Source of the DNA: Mucilaginibacter_A sp964251965
GTDB taxonomy: Bacteria > Bacteroidota > Bacteroidia > Sphingobacteriales > Sphingobacteriaceae
NCBI GenBank assembly: GCA_964251965.1
Contig: CAXULQ010000011.1
Span: forward strand, 1-64,000
Direction of reading: 5' to 3'
DNA length: 64,000 nucleotides
This document shows, piece by piece, positions 44,316 to 52,304 of the stretch (its first letter is position 1; each line of letters begins with the position of its first letter). Position numbers and translations under genes: made by a program. The notes under the pieces are model-generated. The model was not told the origin of the DNA, made no database searches, and was given only the letters and a program-made list of their open reading frames with translations.

Positions 44316-44753
44316 TACCCTTTTTTAAAATATTTACACTCTGGATTGCGATACGTAGTCTTGATTTTAATTGTCCTTGCTATTATCCAATCGTTTTTAG
44401 GTTGGATCGGCAAAAAAACCTACTCCGAAGGAAACCGAAAATTAAATTTGTTTACCCTAATTTCGGTACATACCCAACTGCTTGTTGGTTTGATATTATA
44501 CTTTTTAAGTCCCTTGGTACAATTCTCCGCCGCAGCGATGAAAAATCGGGAAACACGTTACTGGACAACAGAGCATATTACGATGATGATCATTGCTATT
44601 GTACTAATAACGATTGGTTATTCCCGTTCTAAAAAAGCTTCACTTCCGCAAAACAAACATGCCAACGTTTTCGTTTTCTATTTTTTAGCTGTAATAATTG
44701 TATTAATTACACTTGTATTAAGCCATCGAGGTGTCCTTAACATGTCAAACTGA
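44313..44753 (+). CDS. Small four-helix membrane protein
   Basis: A 146-residue integral membrane protein with four hydrophobic helices (VVLILIVLAIIQSFLGWI, FTLISVHTQLLVGLILYFL, HITMMIIAIVLITIGY, VFVFYFLAVIIVLITLVL) and His residues near helix ends (LHSGLRY, SVHTQLL, EHITM), reminiscent of heme-binding cytochrome b-like bundles. I recognise it only as a conserved Bacteroidota membrane protein. It precedes the trp leader. Confidence 0.7.
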   Translation: MYPFLKYLHSGLRYVVLILIVLAIIQSFLGWIGKKTYSEGNRKLNLFTLISVHTQLLVGLILYFLSPLVQFSAAAMKNRETRYWTTEHITMMIIAIVLITIGYSRSKKASLPQNKHANVFVFYFLAVIIVLITLVLSHRGVLNMSN

Positions 44754-44774
44754 AAAATATTTTTCTAAAAAAAA

Positions 44775-44804
44775 TTTGCAGTTTCATTTTTCTTTCTATT
44801 TTTG
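44775..44804 (+). promoter_or_regulatory. trp operon promoter
   Basis: TTTG at 44775-44778, 18-base spacer, TATTTTTG at 44797-44804: a textbook Bacteroidota promoter. Transcription should begin near 44808-44812, that is, at the leader-peptide ATG. Confidence 0.75.
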
Positions 44805-44811
44805 TTAAACA

Positions 44812-44880
44812 ATGATCAATCAAAACCATGTTAACAATTGGTGGAGCCTTCCTAAAAGGAAAGCCGGCTGGTGTTTTTGA
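44812..44880 (+). CDS. trpL: trp leader peptide
   Basis: A 22-codon frame, MINQNHVNNWW...GWCF, with two adjacent Trp codons (44839-44844) and a third at 44869-44871. Three Trp in 22 residues upstream of trpE is the signature of ribosome-mediated attenuation: when charged tRNA-Trp is scarce, the ribosome stalls and the downstream terminator is not formed. The GCCGG segment near 44863 can pair with the 5' arm of the terminator as antiterminator. The promoter places the transcript start at the ATG, so the peptide may be translated from a leaderless RNA. Confidence 0.8.
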   Translation: MINQNHVNNWWSLPKRKAGWCF

Positions 44881-44914
44881 TTTTTCCTACCTGATCAATT
44901 ATAAACCTGATATG

Positions 44915-44946
44915 AACCCGGCCGTATAGAACGAGCCGGGTTTTTT
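44915..44946 (+). terminator. trp attenuator terminator
   Basis: AACCCGGC (44915-44922) pairs with GCCGGGTT (44935-44942) and is followed by six T. It ends just before trpE. Confidence 0.85.
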
Positions 44947-44955
44947 AATACTGAG

Positions 44956-46359
44956 ATGAAATACAAATTAACTTCTACCTACAAAAAGCTTTTAGCTGAT
45001 ACGACTACGCCCGTAAGTATTTATTTGAAGCTGCGCGACGTATTCCCTAACAGTTTGTTGCTGGAAAGTTCTGATTACCACAGCCGCGAAAACAGTATGA
45101 GTTACATTTGCTGCGAACCGATTGCGGGTATGGTTTTGCAAAACGGATTGATGCTGAACCAATATCCGGATGGCAGCCAGCAGGAGTTTGAAGCCGGAAC
45201 TTTTGACCTGGTTACACATGTTGAAGCTTTTCTCGGCATGTTTGAAACTACAGCAGCCCCGGTTAAAGTAGTTTCGAATGGTTTGTTTGGCTATTTTTCT
45301 CACGAAATTGTAGAGCATTTTGAAACCATCAAACTAAAAAAAGAAGAAAGCCAACGCACGGTCCCGGAAATGCAGTACTTCGTTTACCGGTATATTATTG
45401 CGGTCGATCATTTTAAAAACGAACTTTATATTATTGAGAACCAGCCGGAAAACAATCAGCAGCCTTCGGATTTAGAACGTATCCAATACCTCATCCAAAA
45501 CAAAAACTTCCCCGAATACCATTTTAACCTGCAAGGGCAAGAAAACTCTAATTTAAAGGATGAAGAGTTTATCGCGATTGTAGAAAAAATGCAAAAGCAC
45601 ATTTTGCGCGGCGACGTTTTCCAGATTGTGCCTTCGCGCGCATTCAGCCAGTCTTTCCAGGGAGATGAATTTAACGTTTACCGCGCGCTTCGTTCTATCA
45701 ACCCTTCGCCTTATTTGTTTTATTTTGATTATGGCAGCTTTAAAATTTTCGGTTCTTCGCCCGAAGCACAAATCACCATAAAAAATAGGCTTGCGACCAT
45801 TTACCCAATTGCCGGCACATTTAAACGGACAGGCGACGATGAAAAAGACGCACAATTAGCACATGCCCTGGAAAACGATCCAAAAGAATCCGCAGAACAT
45901 GTAATGCTGGTAGATTTGGCGCGCAACGATTTAAGCAGGCATTGCACCAACGTAGAAGTGAAAGCTTTTAAAGAAGTGCAATATTATTCGCATTTAATCC
46001 ATTTAGTTTCACGGGTTACGGGCAAAATCAAACCCGGCGTTCCAACTTTTAAAGTGGTTGCCGATACTTATCCGGCAGGTACTTTAAGCGGCGCGCCAAA
46101 ATACCGGGCGATGGAACTGATTGATGCTTATGAAAACGACAAAAGAAGTTTTTACAGCGGCGCAATTGGCTTTTTAGGTTTCAACGGAGATTTTAACCAT
46201 GCCATCATTATCCGTTCTTTTTTAAGCAAATGTAATGTGCTGTATTACCAGGCCGGTGCCGGGATTGTGGCCGATTCTGTACCGGTAAGCGAACTGAACG
46301 AAGTAAACAACAAAGTTGCAGCCTTGCGTAAAGCATTAGAAACAGCACAAGAAATTTAA
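44956..46359 (+). CDS. trpE: Anthranilate synthase component I
   Basis: A 467-residue chorismate-using enzyme that makes anthranilate from chorismate with ammonia delivered by TrpG. LLESS near residue 33 is the Trp feedback-inhibition motif; the C-terminal chorismate-binding domain shows FQIVPSRAFSQ, GSSPEAQ, PIAGTFKR and YPAGTLSGAPKYRAMELI. It follows the attenuator, so expression responds to Trp. trpG follows 18 bases later. Confidence 0.94.
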   Translation: MKYKLTSTYKKLLADTTTPVSIYLKLRDVFPNSLLLESSDYHSRENSMSYICCEPIAGMVLQNGLMLNQYPDGSQQEFEAGTFDLVTHVEAFLGMFETTAAPVKVVSNGLFGYFSHEIVEHFETIKLKKEESQRTVPEMQYFVYRYIIAVDHFKNELYIIENQPENNQQPSDLERIQYLIQNKNFPEYHFNLQGQENSNLKDEEFIAIVEKMQKHILRGDVFQIVPSRAFSQSFQGDEFNVYRALRSINPSPYLFYFDYGSFKIFGSSPEAQITIKNRLATIYPIAGTFKRTGDDEKDAQLAHALENDPKESAEHVMLVDLARNDLSRHCTNVEVKAFKEVQYYSHLIHLVSRVTGKIKPGVPTFKVVADTYPAGTLSGAPKYRAMELIDAYENDKRSFYSGAIGFLGFNGDFNHAIIIRSFLSKCNVLYYQAGAGIVADSVPVSELNEVNNKVAALRKALETAQEI

Positions 46360-46362
46360 TAC

Positions 46363-46376
46363 GATAAAAGAAGTAT
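46363..46376 (-). repeat. Copy of the dispersed motif in the trpE-trpG gap
   Basis: GATAAAAGAAGTAT on the plus strand ends one base before the trpG ATG. Confidence 0.9.
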
Positions 46377-46377
46377 C

Positions 46378-47007
46378 ATGACCAATACAAAACTTTTAAT
46401 CATAGACAATTATGATTCTTTTACTTACAACCTCGTCCATTTGGTAAACGAGTTGGGTTTGGAATGCGAAGTTTGGCGCAACGACCAGTTTCAGTTGGAA
46501 GAGGTCGAGGCTTTTGATCAAATTATTTTATCTCCCGGACCAGGGATTCCATCCGAAGCAGGTTTATTGTTAAAAGTGATTGAAAAATATGCTGATAAAA
46601 AAAGCATTTTTGGCGTTTGCTTAGGCCAGCAAGCCATTGCCGAAGTTTTTGGGGGAGAATTATATAACCTCAGCCGGCCGATGCACGGCTTGGCAACGCC
46701 AATAAAAGTAACCGACCCGGAAGAAAAACTGTTTGCCGGCTTGCCTGTAACTTTTAATGTTGGCCGCTATCATTCCTGGGTTGTTGCAGAAAAAGGTTTG
46801 CCCGATGAAATTCAGATCACTGCAATCGACGAAAAAGACAACTCCATCATGGCTTTACGGCACAAAACTTACAACGTCCGCGGCGTGCAGTTTCACCCCG
46901 AATCGGTGCTGACAGAATTTGGAAAAGAAATGATGCACAACTGGCTTTTCGGCGCAGAAACGAAAGCCGATCCGGCGTTGCTAACCAATCATTTTATAAA
47001 ATTATAA
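46378..47007 (+). CDS. trpG: Anthranilate synthase component II (glutamine amidotransferase)
   Basis: A 209-residue class I glutamine amidotransferase supplying ammonia to TrpE. IDNYDSFTYNLVH at the start, oxyanion SPGPGIP, nucleophile Cys in FGVCLGQQAIAE, and catalytic His-Glu in GVQFHPESVLT are intact. It could also serve as PabA. Between trpE and trpC. Confidence 0.94.
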   Translation: MTNTKLLIIDNYDSFTYNLVHLVNELGLECEVWRNDQFQLEEVEAFDQIILSPGPGIPSEAGLLLKVIEKYADKKSIFGVCLGQQAIAEVFGGELYNLSRPMHGLATPIKVTDPEEKLFAGLPVTFNVGRYHSWVVAEKGLPDEIQITAIDEKDNSIMALRHKTYNVRGVQFHPESVLTEFGKEMMHNWLFGAETKADPALLTNHFIKL

Positions 47008-47034
47008 ACAGCTTTTGCTGCTAAAAATTAATCA

Positions 47035-47820
47035 ATGGCCAATATTTTAGATCAGATTGTTGCCCGGAAAAAGACAGAAGTCCAGGCGGCCAAAAACAAA
47101 AACTCGTACATAAAATTAAGCGAATCCGAGCATTTTAACCGTACGCCTTATTCTTTCCGTGATTTTTTGCTCGATCCTGAGCGCAGCGGAATTATTGCTG
47201 AGTTTAAACGAAAATCTCCGTCCAAAGGTATTATCAACAACCAAGTAAAAGTTAAAAATGTAACGCAAGATTATGCAGCAGCAGGTGCTTCGGCTTTGTC
47301 GGTTTTAACCGATCATGCTTTTTTTATGGGCAAAAAAATGGATTTGGTACAAGCGCGAAAAGCCAACCAGATCCCGGTTTTGCGTAAAGATTTTATGATC
47401 GATGAATATCAAATTATCGAAGCCAAAGCTTTAGGCGCAGATATAATTTTGCTGATTGCCGCGATTTTATCTCCGCAGGAAATCAAAAAAATGGCCGGTT
47501 TGGCAAAAAGTTTAGGTTTAAATGTGTTGCTGGAAGTGCATAATTTAGAAGAACTGGAACGGAGCCTTGATCCACACATTGACACCATTGGCGTAAACAA
47601 CCGTAACCTGGCCGATTTTACAGTTTCTGTTGATACTTCTTTTACCCTGATAAAATCTATTCCAAACGAGTTTTTAAAGATTTCGGAAAGTGCGATTTCC
47701 GATCCGGAAACTATCCGCCAGTTAAAAGAAGTTGGCTTTAATGGTTTTTTGATTGGTGAGACTTTTATGAAAGAAGCTGATCCGGGAGCAGCGATGAAGG
47801 AATTTGTGGGGAAGATATAA
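47035..47820 (+). CDS. trpC: Indole-3-glycerol phosphate synthase
   Basis: A 261-residue TIM-barrel enzyme closing CdRP to indole-3-glycerol phosphate. IAEFKRKSPSKG, VLRKDFMIDEYQI, IGVNNRNLADF and SESAIS are the hallmark segments. trpD, which normally lies between trpG and trpC, is absent here, and trpF, trpB and trpA do not follow; instead an AT-rich cassette begins 56 bases later. Contains a motif copy at 47633-47646 encoding DTSFT. Confidence 0.93.
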   Translation: MANILDQIVARKKTEVQAAKNKNSYIKLSESEHFNRTPYSFRDFLLDPERSGIIAEFKRKSPSKGIINNQVKVKNVTQDYAAAGASALSVLTDHAFFMGKKMDLVQARKANQIPVLRKDFMIDEYQIIEAKALGADIILLIAAILSPQEIKKMAGLAKSLGLNVLLEVHNLEELERSLDPHIDTIGVNNRNLADFTVSVDTSFTLIKSIPNEFLKISESAISDPETIRQLKEVGFNGFLIGETFMKEADPGAAMKEFVGKI

Positions 47821-47876
47821 TCGATTACTTTAATTTTACTTAGAACTAAACATATGGTTTAGCTATATCTAAACAA

Positions 47877-48275
47877 ATGATTAAATTTGAACTTTTAGAG
47901 GTAGAACAAGTAAACGGAAAAATACCTTTTTTTAAACTTTGTATAGATGGGGGTTGTCAGTTTGATGAGTTTTATAATGATTATGTTAAGAATGGGAATT
48001 TTGTAAGCCGCGTTAATGCTTGTTTCCAAATTATGAATTATGTTTCTGATGGACACATTCTTCCAAACACAAAATTCAGAAATCTTGAAAATCCTGATCC
48101 CGTTACAATACCCGAATATGAAGTTAAAAAAGAAGAAATAAGGATTTATATGATAAGAATTGACAAAGGATTTGTTATCCTACTTTGTGCTTATAAATCA
48201 AAAAAACAAAAGAAAGATATATCAACATTTCGTTCAATTAAAAAAGATTTTCTTAATTCTTTAGCTAATATTTAG
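47877..48275 (+). CDS. Probable toxin of a toxin-antitoxin-chaperone module
   Basis: A 132-residue protein without export signal. The C-terminal half (VKKEEIRIYMIRIDKGFVILLCAYKSKKQKKDI) resembles RelE/HigB-like or Gp49-like toxins, with a basic, Lys-rich patch ending in helix FRSIKKDFLNSL; the N-terminal half (GCQFDEFYNDYV) is divergent. The next gene, 5 bases on, is an XRE antitoxin-like protein. AT-rich codon use contrasts with trpC. Toxin identity is inferred from context and partial similarity. Confidence 0.6.
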   Translation: MIKFELLEVEQVNGKIPFFKLCIDGGCQFDEFYNDYVKNGNFVSRVNACFQIMNYVSDGHILPNTKFRNLENPDPVTIPEYEVKKEEIRIYMIRIDKGFVILLCAYKSKKQKKDISTFRSIKKDFLNSLANI

Positions 48276-48280
48276 AAATC

Positions 48281-48718
48281 ATGATAACAAGAGAAGAGTT
48301 ATTAAAAAGCCCTGATTATTGGTTTGAAGCAGCACAAAATGATTTATTTGCTGAGGTAAAACAGTATTTAGATGAAGAAAAGATTACTCAGACAGAACTG
48401 GCCAAAAGGTTAAATGTGTCTAAAGGTTATATCTCTCAAATCATGAATGGCAATGCCAACTTCACTTTGAAAAAACTAGTAGACTTTTTCATTTCAATAG
48501 GGAAAGTACCACAAGTAAAATATTATGATTTTAAAGAAGTTCTTGAAAAGGACAACACAAAGCAAGAAAGTTTAAAATCTAAATTAGTTGACGGTATAGT
48601 TATTTCTAATAGATTTAAGAATTACTCCTCAAATGCTATTACAAAAGAAGATCCTAAAAGACATCTTACAAAACTACCGTTTGAGTTTAATTTAGAAATG
48701 GATGAATCAGCAGCATAA
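48281..48718 (+). CDS. XRE-family antitoxin with C-terminal extension
   Basis: A 145-residue DNA-binding protein. An HTH of the lambda-repressor/XRE type spans about residues 35-75 (ITQTELAKRLNVSKGYISQI). The C-terminal 60 residues are an extension beyond the usual HigA domain and could be a chaperone-addiction (ChAD)-like tail, as in known toxin-antitoxin-chaperone systems where this tail makes the antitoxin depend on a SecB-like chaperone. Its 3' end overlaps the next gene by 17 bases. Confidence 0.7.
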   Translation: MITREELLKSPDYWFEAAQNDLFAEVKQYLDEEKITQTELAKRLNVSKGYISQIMNGNANFTLKKLVDFFISIGKVPQVKYYDFKEVLEKDNTKQESLKSKLVDGIVISNRFKNYSSNAITKEDPKRHLTKLPFEFNLEMDESAA

Positions 48719-49181
48719 TATATCACAAGAAAAACAGGGTTTAAAAACCGGCATATTAAATATTCAAGATTTAGGATTTCAGGTAAACATTTTTGAAAAG
48801 CCTGATAACGAAAATATAGCAATTGGATATGATATGAATTTGTCTTTCGATGAGATTGAAAATTGGATCCAGTTTATTATAGAAGTAGAGTTTGTTAATA
48901 GTAAAAATCAAGTAAGAATTATATACTCAACTGTTTTGTCTAAATTTTTTGTTGAAAATTTAAATCAATATTTTACAGCAGACAAAGAAGCATTACAATT
49001 ACCTCATCAAGGTTTAGAAACTTTATTTGGATTAGCTTTTACACATACCAGAGCCATTTTAGCAAAAAATCTGGCAGGTACAATTCATAGCCATCTTTAT
49101 ATTCCTATTATTAATCCTACTGTATTACTCAACAGTCTTTTAAAACAAGCTACACATAGAATTACAGAGAACCAAAAATAG
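48702..49181 (+). CDS. SecB-like chaperone candidate
   Basis: A 159-residue protein beginning 17 bases inside the antitoxin gene. Alternating strands (FQVNIFEKPDNENIAIGYDM, FIIEVEFVNSKNQVRIIYST), a helix HTRAILAKNL and the terminal segment IINPTVLLNSLL are reminiscent of the SecB fold (family ends in a proline-rich strand). With a toxin-like and an XRE gene before it, the likeliest role is the chaperone of a TAC system. SecB identity is by eye and needs structural confirmation. Confidence 0.55.
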   Translation: MNQQHNISQEKQGLKTGILNIQDLGFQVNIFEKPDNENIAIGYDMNLSFDEIENWIQFIIEVEFVNSKNQVRIIYSTVLSKFFVENLNQYFTADKEALQLPHQGLETLFGLAFTHTRAILAKNLAGTIHSHLYIPIINPTVLLNSLLKQATHRITENQK

Positions 49182-49227
49182 TTTCATTTCTTTAATGAAA
49201 AACAACAACCGCTTCAAATTTTACACC

Positions 49228-49241
49228 GATAAAAGGAGTAT
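49228..49241 (-). repeat. Near-copy of the dispersed motif upstream of hflX
   Basis: GATAAAAGGAGTAT differs from the core at one base; the change creates AGGAG, a Shine-Dalgarno-like string, nine bases before the hflX ATG. Confidence 0.7.
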
Positions 49242-49249
49242 TGCCAAAT

Positions 49250-50434
49250 ATGAAACAAAAATTTTATGATACTGCCATCAAGCAGGAAAAAGCAGTTTTG
49301 GTAGGCATTATTACGCCTGGCGGAACCGAAGAACAAGAACGCGAATATTTAGAAGAACTGGAGTTTTTGGTGGTTACGGCTGGCGGTGCAACCGTAAAAA
49401 CTTTCACCCAAAAAATGCAGCGGCCAGAACGTGCCACTTTTGTTGGAACCGGTAAACTGGAAGAAATAAAAGCTTATGTAGCTGCGGAAGAAATCGATAT
49501 GGTTGTTTTTGACGATGAGCTTTCGCCTTCGCAAATGCGCAATATTGAAACAGAATTACAAGTTAAAATTCTCGACCGAAGTAATTTAATCCTGGATATT
49601 TTTGCCGGCCGTGCACAAACCGCACAAGCAAAAGCACAGGTAGAATTAGCGCAGTTACAATATTTGCTGCCGCGCTTAACACGTTTATGGACGCACTTGG
49701 AACGGCAAAAAGGCGGTATCGGGATGCGCGGGCCAGGTGAAAGCCAGATTGAAACCGACAGGCGTTTGATCCTCAACAAAATTTCGCTTTTAAAAGATAA
49801 GCTGAAACACATCGACCGGCAAAACGAAACACAGCGTAAAAACCGTGTTCAACTGGTTCGTGTGGCTTTGGTTGGTTATACCAACGTTGGTAAATCTACC
49901 ATCATGAACATGCTTGCCAAATCCGAAGTTTTTGCAGAAAATAAATTGTTTGCGACCTTGGATACGACGGTACGAAAAGTGGTGATTGAAAATTTGCCTT
50001 TTTTACTGTCAGACACGGTTGGTTTTATCCGCAAACTGCCTCACCATTTAATTGAATGCTTTAAATCTACCTTGGATGAAGTTAGAGAAGCAGATATTTT
50101 GATTCACGTAGTTGATATTTCTCACCCTACTTTTGAAGACCAAATCCATATTGTAACCGAAACTTTAAAAGATTTGGGCGCGATCGATAAGAAAATTATT
50201 ACGGTTTTTAATAAGATTGATGCTTATCATCCGGCAAACATCCATCCGGAAGAACCGGAAACAGTGACAACTTTAGAGGAATTTGAACAAAGTTGGATGG
50301 CCAGGAATAATAGTCCGGCGATATTCATTTCAGCCTTAAAAAAAGATAACCTGGAAGATTTTAGGAAGTTGCTGTACGATCAGGTAAAGGCAATCCACAC
50401 CGAACGTTATCCGTACGACCAGCTTTTGTACTGA
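49250..50434 (+). CDS. hflX: GTPase HflX
   Basis: A 394-residue ribosome-splitting GTPase that rescues stalled ribosomes. The N-terminal domain holds GGATVKTFTQKMQRPERATFVGTGK; a helical arm and glycine-rich GGIGMRGPGESQIETDRR precede the G domain with G1 GYTNVGKST, G3 DTVGFIRKLP and G4 NKID. The ATG at 49250 is preferred to the TTG at 49241, because the AGGAG at 49235-49239 is well spaced for it. Confidence 0.92.
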   Translation: MKQKFYDTAIKQEKAVLVGIITPGGTEEQEREYLEELEFLVVTAGGATVKTFTQKMQRPERATFVGTGKLEEIKAYVAAEEIDMVVFDDELSPSQMRNIETELQVKILDRSNLILDIFAGRAQTAQAKAQVELAQLQYLLPRLTRLWTHLERQKGGIGMRGPGESQIETDRRLILNKISLLKDKLKHIDRQNETQRKNRVQLVRVALVGYTNVGKSTIMNMLAKSEVFAENKLFATLDTTVRKVVIENLPFLLSDTVGFIRKLPHHLIECFKSTLDEVREADILIHVVDISHPTFEDQIHIVTETLKDLGAIDKKIITVFNKIDAYHPANIHPEEPETVTTLEEFEQSWMARNNSPAIFISALKKDNLEDFRKLLYDQVKAIHTERYPYDQLLY

Positions 50435-50517
50435 TACTGTTTTCATGCCCTAAAAACTTGTATCACTTAAATCGATTTTACGTTAATTATACAAATTCCT
50501 GCCAACAATAAATTATC

Positions 50518-50880
50518 ATGGAATCAAAAAGACAACAAAAATTTGCCGGCGTTATCCAACAGGATCTGGCGGCAATTTTTCAACGGGAAGGAATGAATTT
50601 TCTGCCAAATGCACTCATCACCATCACTAAAGTGCGTACTACGCCTGATTTGGCAATTGCACGCGTTTTCCTCAGCTTTTTTAATGTAACAAACAACGAA
50701 CAAGCGTTGCAAACCATCAAACTGCATGCTTCGGAAATTCGGTATAAGCTTGGCCGCCAAATTAAAGACCAGGTTCGTGTAATCCCGCAACTGGAATTTT
50801 TTGTGGATGATACCAGCGATTACGTAAACCGGATGGACAAGATTTTCGACAAGATACACAAAGATGAAAACGAGCAATAG
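50518..50880 (+). CDS. rbfA: Ribosome-binding factor A
   Basis: A 120-residue KH-fold protein aiding 16S rRNA maturation. QKFAGVIQQDLAAIFQREG, ITKVRTTPDLAIARVFLSFF and VIPQLEFFVDDTSDYVNRMD match the family. The M23 peptidase gene starts 9 bases after its stop. Confidence 0.9.
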   Translation: MESKRQQKFAGVIQQDLAAIFQREGMNFLPNALITITKVRTTPDLAIARVFLSFFNVTNNEQALQTIKLHASEIRYKLGRQIKDQVRVIPQLEFFVDDTSDYVNRMDKIFDKIHKDENEQ

Positions 50881-50889
50881 CCGGATTTT

Positions 50890-51588
50890 ATGCCGATAAA
50901 CAAAGCACAACAACTGGCCGATCTTCTGCAAAAACACACGCAGGAGATTGGTAAAGTTGTTGATTATGACCCGCAGAAAGACCGCTTGTTTCCTTTTGAT
51001 TTTACGGCTTCCAACAAAACTTTGAGCCAAGAAACCGTTGCCGATACAGCTGCTTTTTCGGCTTGGGTAACGCAAACTTTGCAGCAAAACAATTGCCGTT
51101 ATGGCATTGGCGGTTATTTTGAAAACAGAACTTTGTATGCGCGTAGTGTACATTTTAATACTTCTTCCAATGAACCTCGTCGCCTCCATTTAGGTATAGA
51201 TATTTGGGCTGAAGCTGGTACGCCGGTTTATTCGCCTTTTGAGGGAAAAGTCCACAGCTTTCGAGATAATAATAATTTTGGCGATTACGGGCCAACTATC
51301 ATTTTGGAATACTTTTTTTATGGTATAAATTTTTATGCGCTTTTTGGTCATTTAAACCGAGAATCGCTGGAAGGAATTTATCCCGGAAAAACCATCCTGA
51401 AAAACGAGCGGATTGCAGTATTCGGAACCGAAGCAGAAAACGGTAATTGGCCGCCGCATTTACATTTTCAACTCATTTTTGATTTGGAAGGAAATGAAGG
51501 TGATTATCCGGGCGTTTGCAAGTTATCCGAACGAGAGAAATACCGGTCAAATATTCCTGACCCAAACTTAATTCTTCGCTTTTATTAA
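50890..51588 (+). CDS. M23-type peptidase family protein
   Basis: A 232-residue protein with a LytM/M23 metallopeptidase domain: LHLGIDIWAEAGTPVYSPFEG carries the H-x3-D zinc ligands, LFGHLN and PHLHFQLI the third. No signal peptide is seen at the N-terminus, so a cytoplasmic or non-classical location is possible, unlike typical endopeptidases that cut peptidoglycan cross-links. It follows rbfA by 9 bases. Confidence 0.83.
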   Translation: MPINKAQQLADLLQKHTQEIGKVVDYDPQKDRLFPFDFTASNKTLSQETVADTAAFSAWVTQTLQQNNCRYGIGGYFENRTLYARSVHFNTSSNEPRRLHLGIDIWAEAGTPVYSPFEGKVHSFRDNNNFGDYGPTIILEYFFYGINFYALFGHLNRESLEGIYPGKTILKNERIAVFGTEAENGNWPPHLHFQLIFDLEGNEGDYPGVCKLSEREKYRSNIPDPNLILRFY

Positions 51589-51637
51589 CACCTAACGACG
51601 GGTTTTTTCGTTACGTTATTATACTTAATTTCAAACG

Positions 51638-52300
51638 ATGCTTTATTTATTCATATTTTTTCAAACGTTGATTTCCGCTTTTCATGTAGACGATCAGCCG
51701 CAGTTTAAAGGCGGGCAACAAGCTTTAAACTCATTTTTATCACGAAATTTAATCTACCCGGATTTTTCCAGGCAAAACTGTATTTCTGGTACGGTACAAG
51801 TTAGTTTCAACATCAACCAAAATAATAAACCGGTTAACGTTAAAGTGCAAAAAGGTTTTGGTATTGATTTGGATGATGAAGCTATTCGCCTGGTAAAATT
51901 AACTGCCGGAAAATGGATTTTACCGTCGGACCATAACATCAACACCACTCTAATTTTGCCTGTTAATTTTAGTTTAAGCCAATACAATTGCACTAATAAA
52001 ACCAGAAACGAAATGGAACAGGCCATAACTGCTTACAAAGCCCGGGAAGCTTTAGTGGATGCGGTTACCAATTATTACGAAAATAAGTATTTGGGAAAAG
52101 CAGATGTTTCTAAAGAACCGGAAATACAGGCTTTAAAAAACCAGTTGGGTTTTGACGAAGATTATGCAGATGATGTGTTAAAACAAGCCAACCAGAAATT
52201 AAAACAGGGCGACAACGAAGGTGCCTGCGAAGACTGGAAGTTTGTACGCAACATTGGCAGTAATAAAGCAGATGCAATGTTAGCGAAGTATTGTAAGTAG
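51638..52300 (+). CDS. TonB C-terminal-domain protein
   Basis: A 220-residue protein with signal-like N-terminus (MLYLFIFFQTLISAFHV) then a TonB C-terminal fold (PQFKGGQQALNSFLSRNLIYP, GTVQVSFNINQNNKP, ILPVNFSL) over residues 25-120. Members with this Bacteroidota-specific TonB domain link energy or envelope proteins; without a membrane anchor and Pro-rich linker, this is not a canonical TonB. The C-terminal 90 residues are helical with a tail similar to Sel1-like repeats (LKQGDNEGACEDW). Confidence 0.7.
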   Translation: MLYLFIFFQTLISAFHVDDQPQFKGGQQALNSFLSRNLIYPDFSRQNCISGTVQVSFNINQNNKPVNVKVQKGFGIDLDDEAIRLVKLTAGKWILPSDHNINTTLILPVNFSLSQYNCTNKTRNEMEQAITAYKAREALVDAVTNYYENKYLGKADVSKEPEIQALKNQLGFDEDYADDVLKQANQKLKQGDNEGACEDWKFVRNIGSNKADAMLAKYCK

Positions 52301-52304
52301 ATTA

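Noticed and set aside
44828..44929. Alternative leader frame MLTIGGAFLKGK in the trp leader
   Set aside because: It has no Trp codons and ends within the terminator stem; the overlapping frame from 44812 has three Trp codons and explains attenuation.
49241..49249. TTG start for hflX
   Set aside because: The ATG at 49250 is well placed after AGGAG and gives a normal HflX N-terminus.
50524..51189. 221-codon antisense frame opposite rbfA and the M23 peptidase gene
   Set aside because: Both sense genes are well-recognised families; the antisense product shows no domain.
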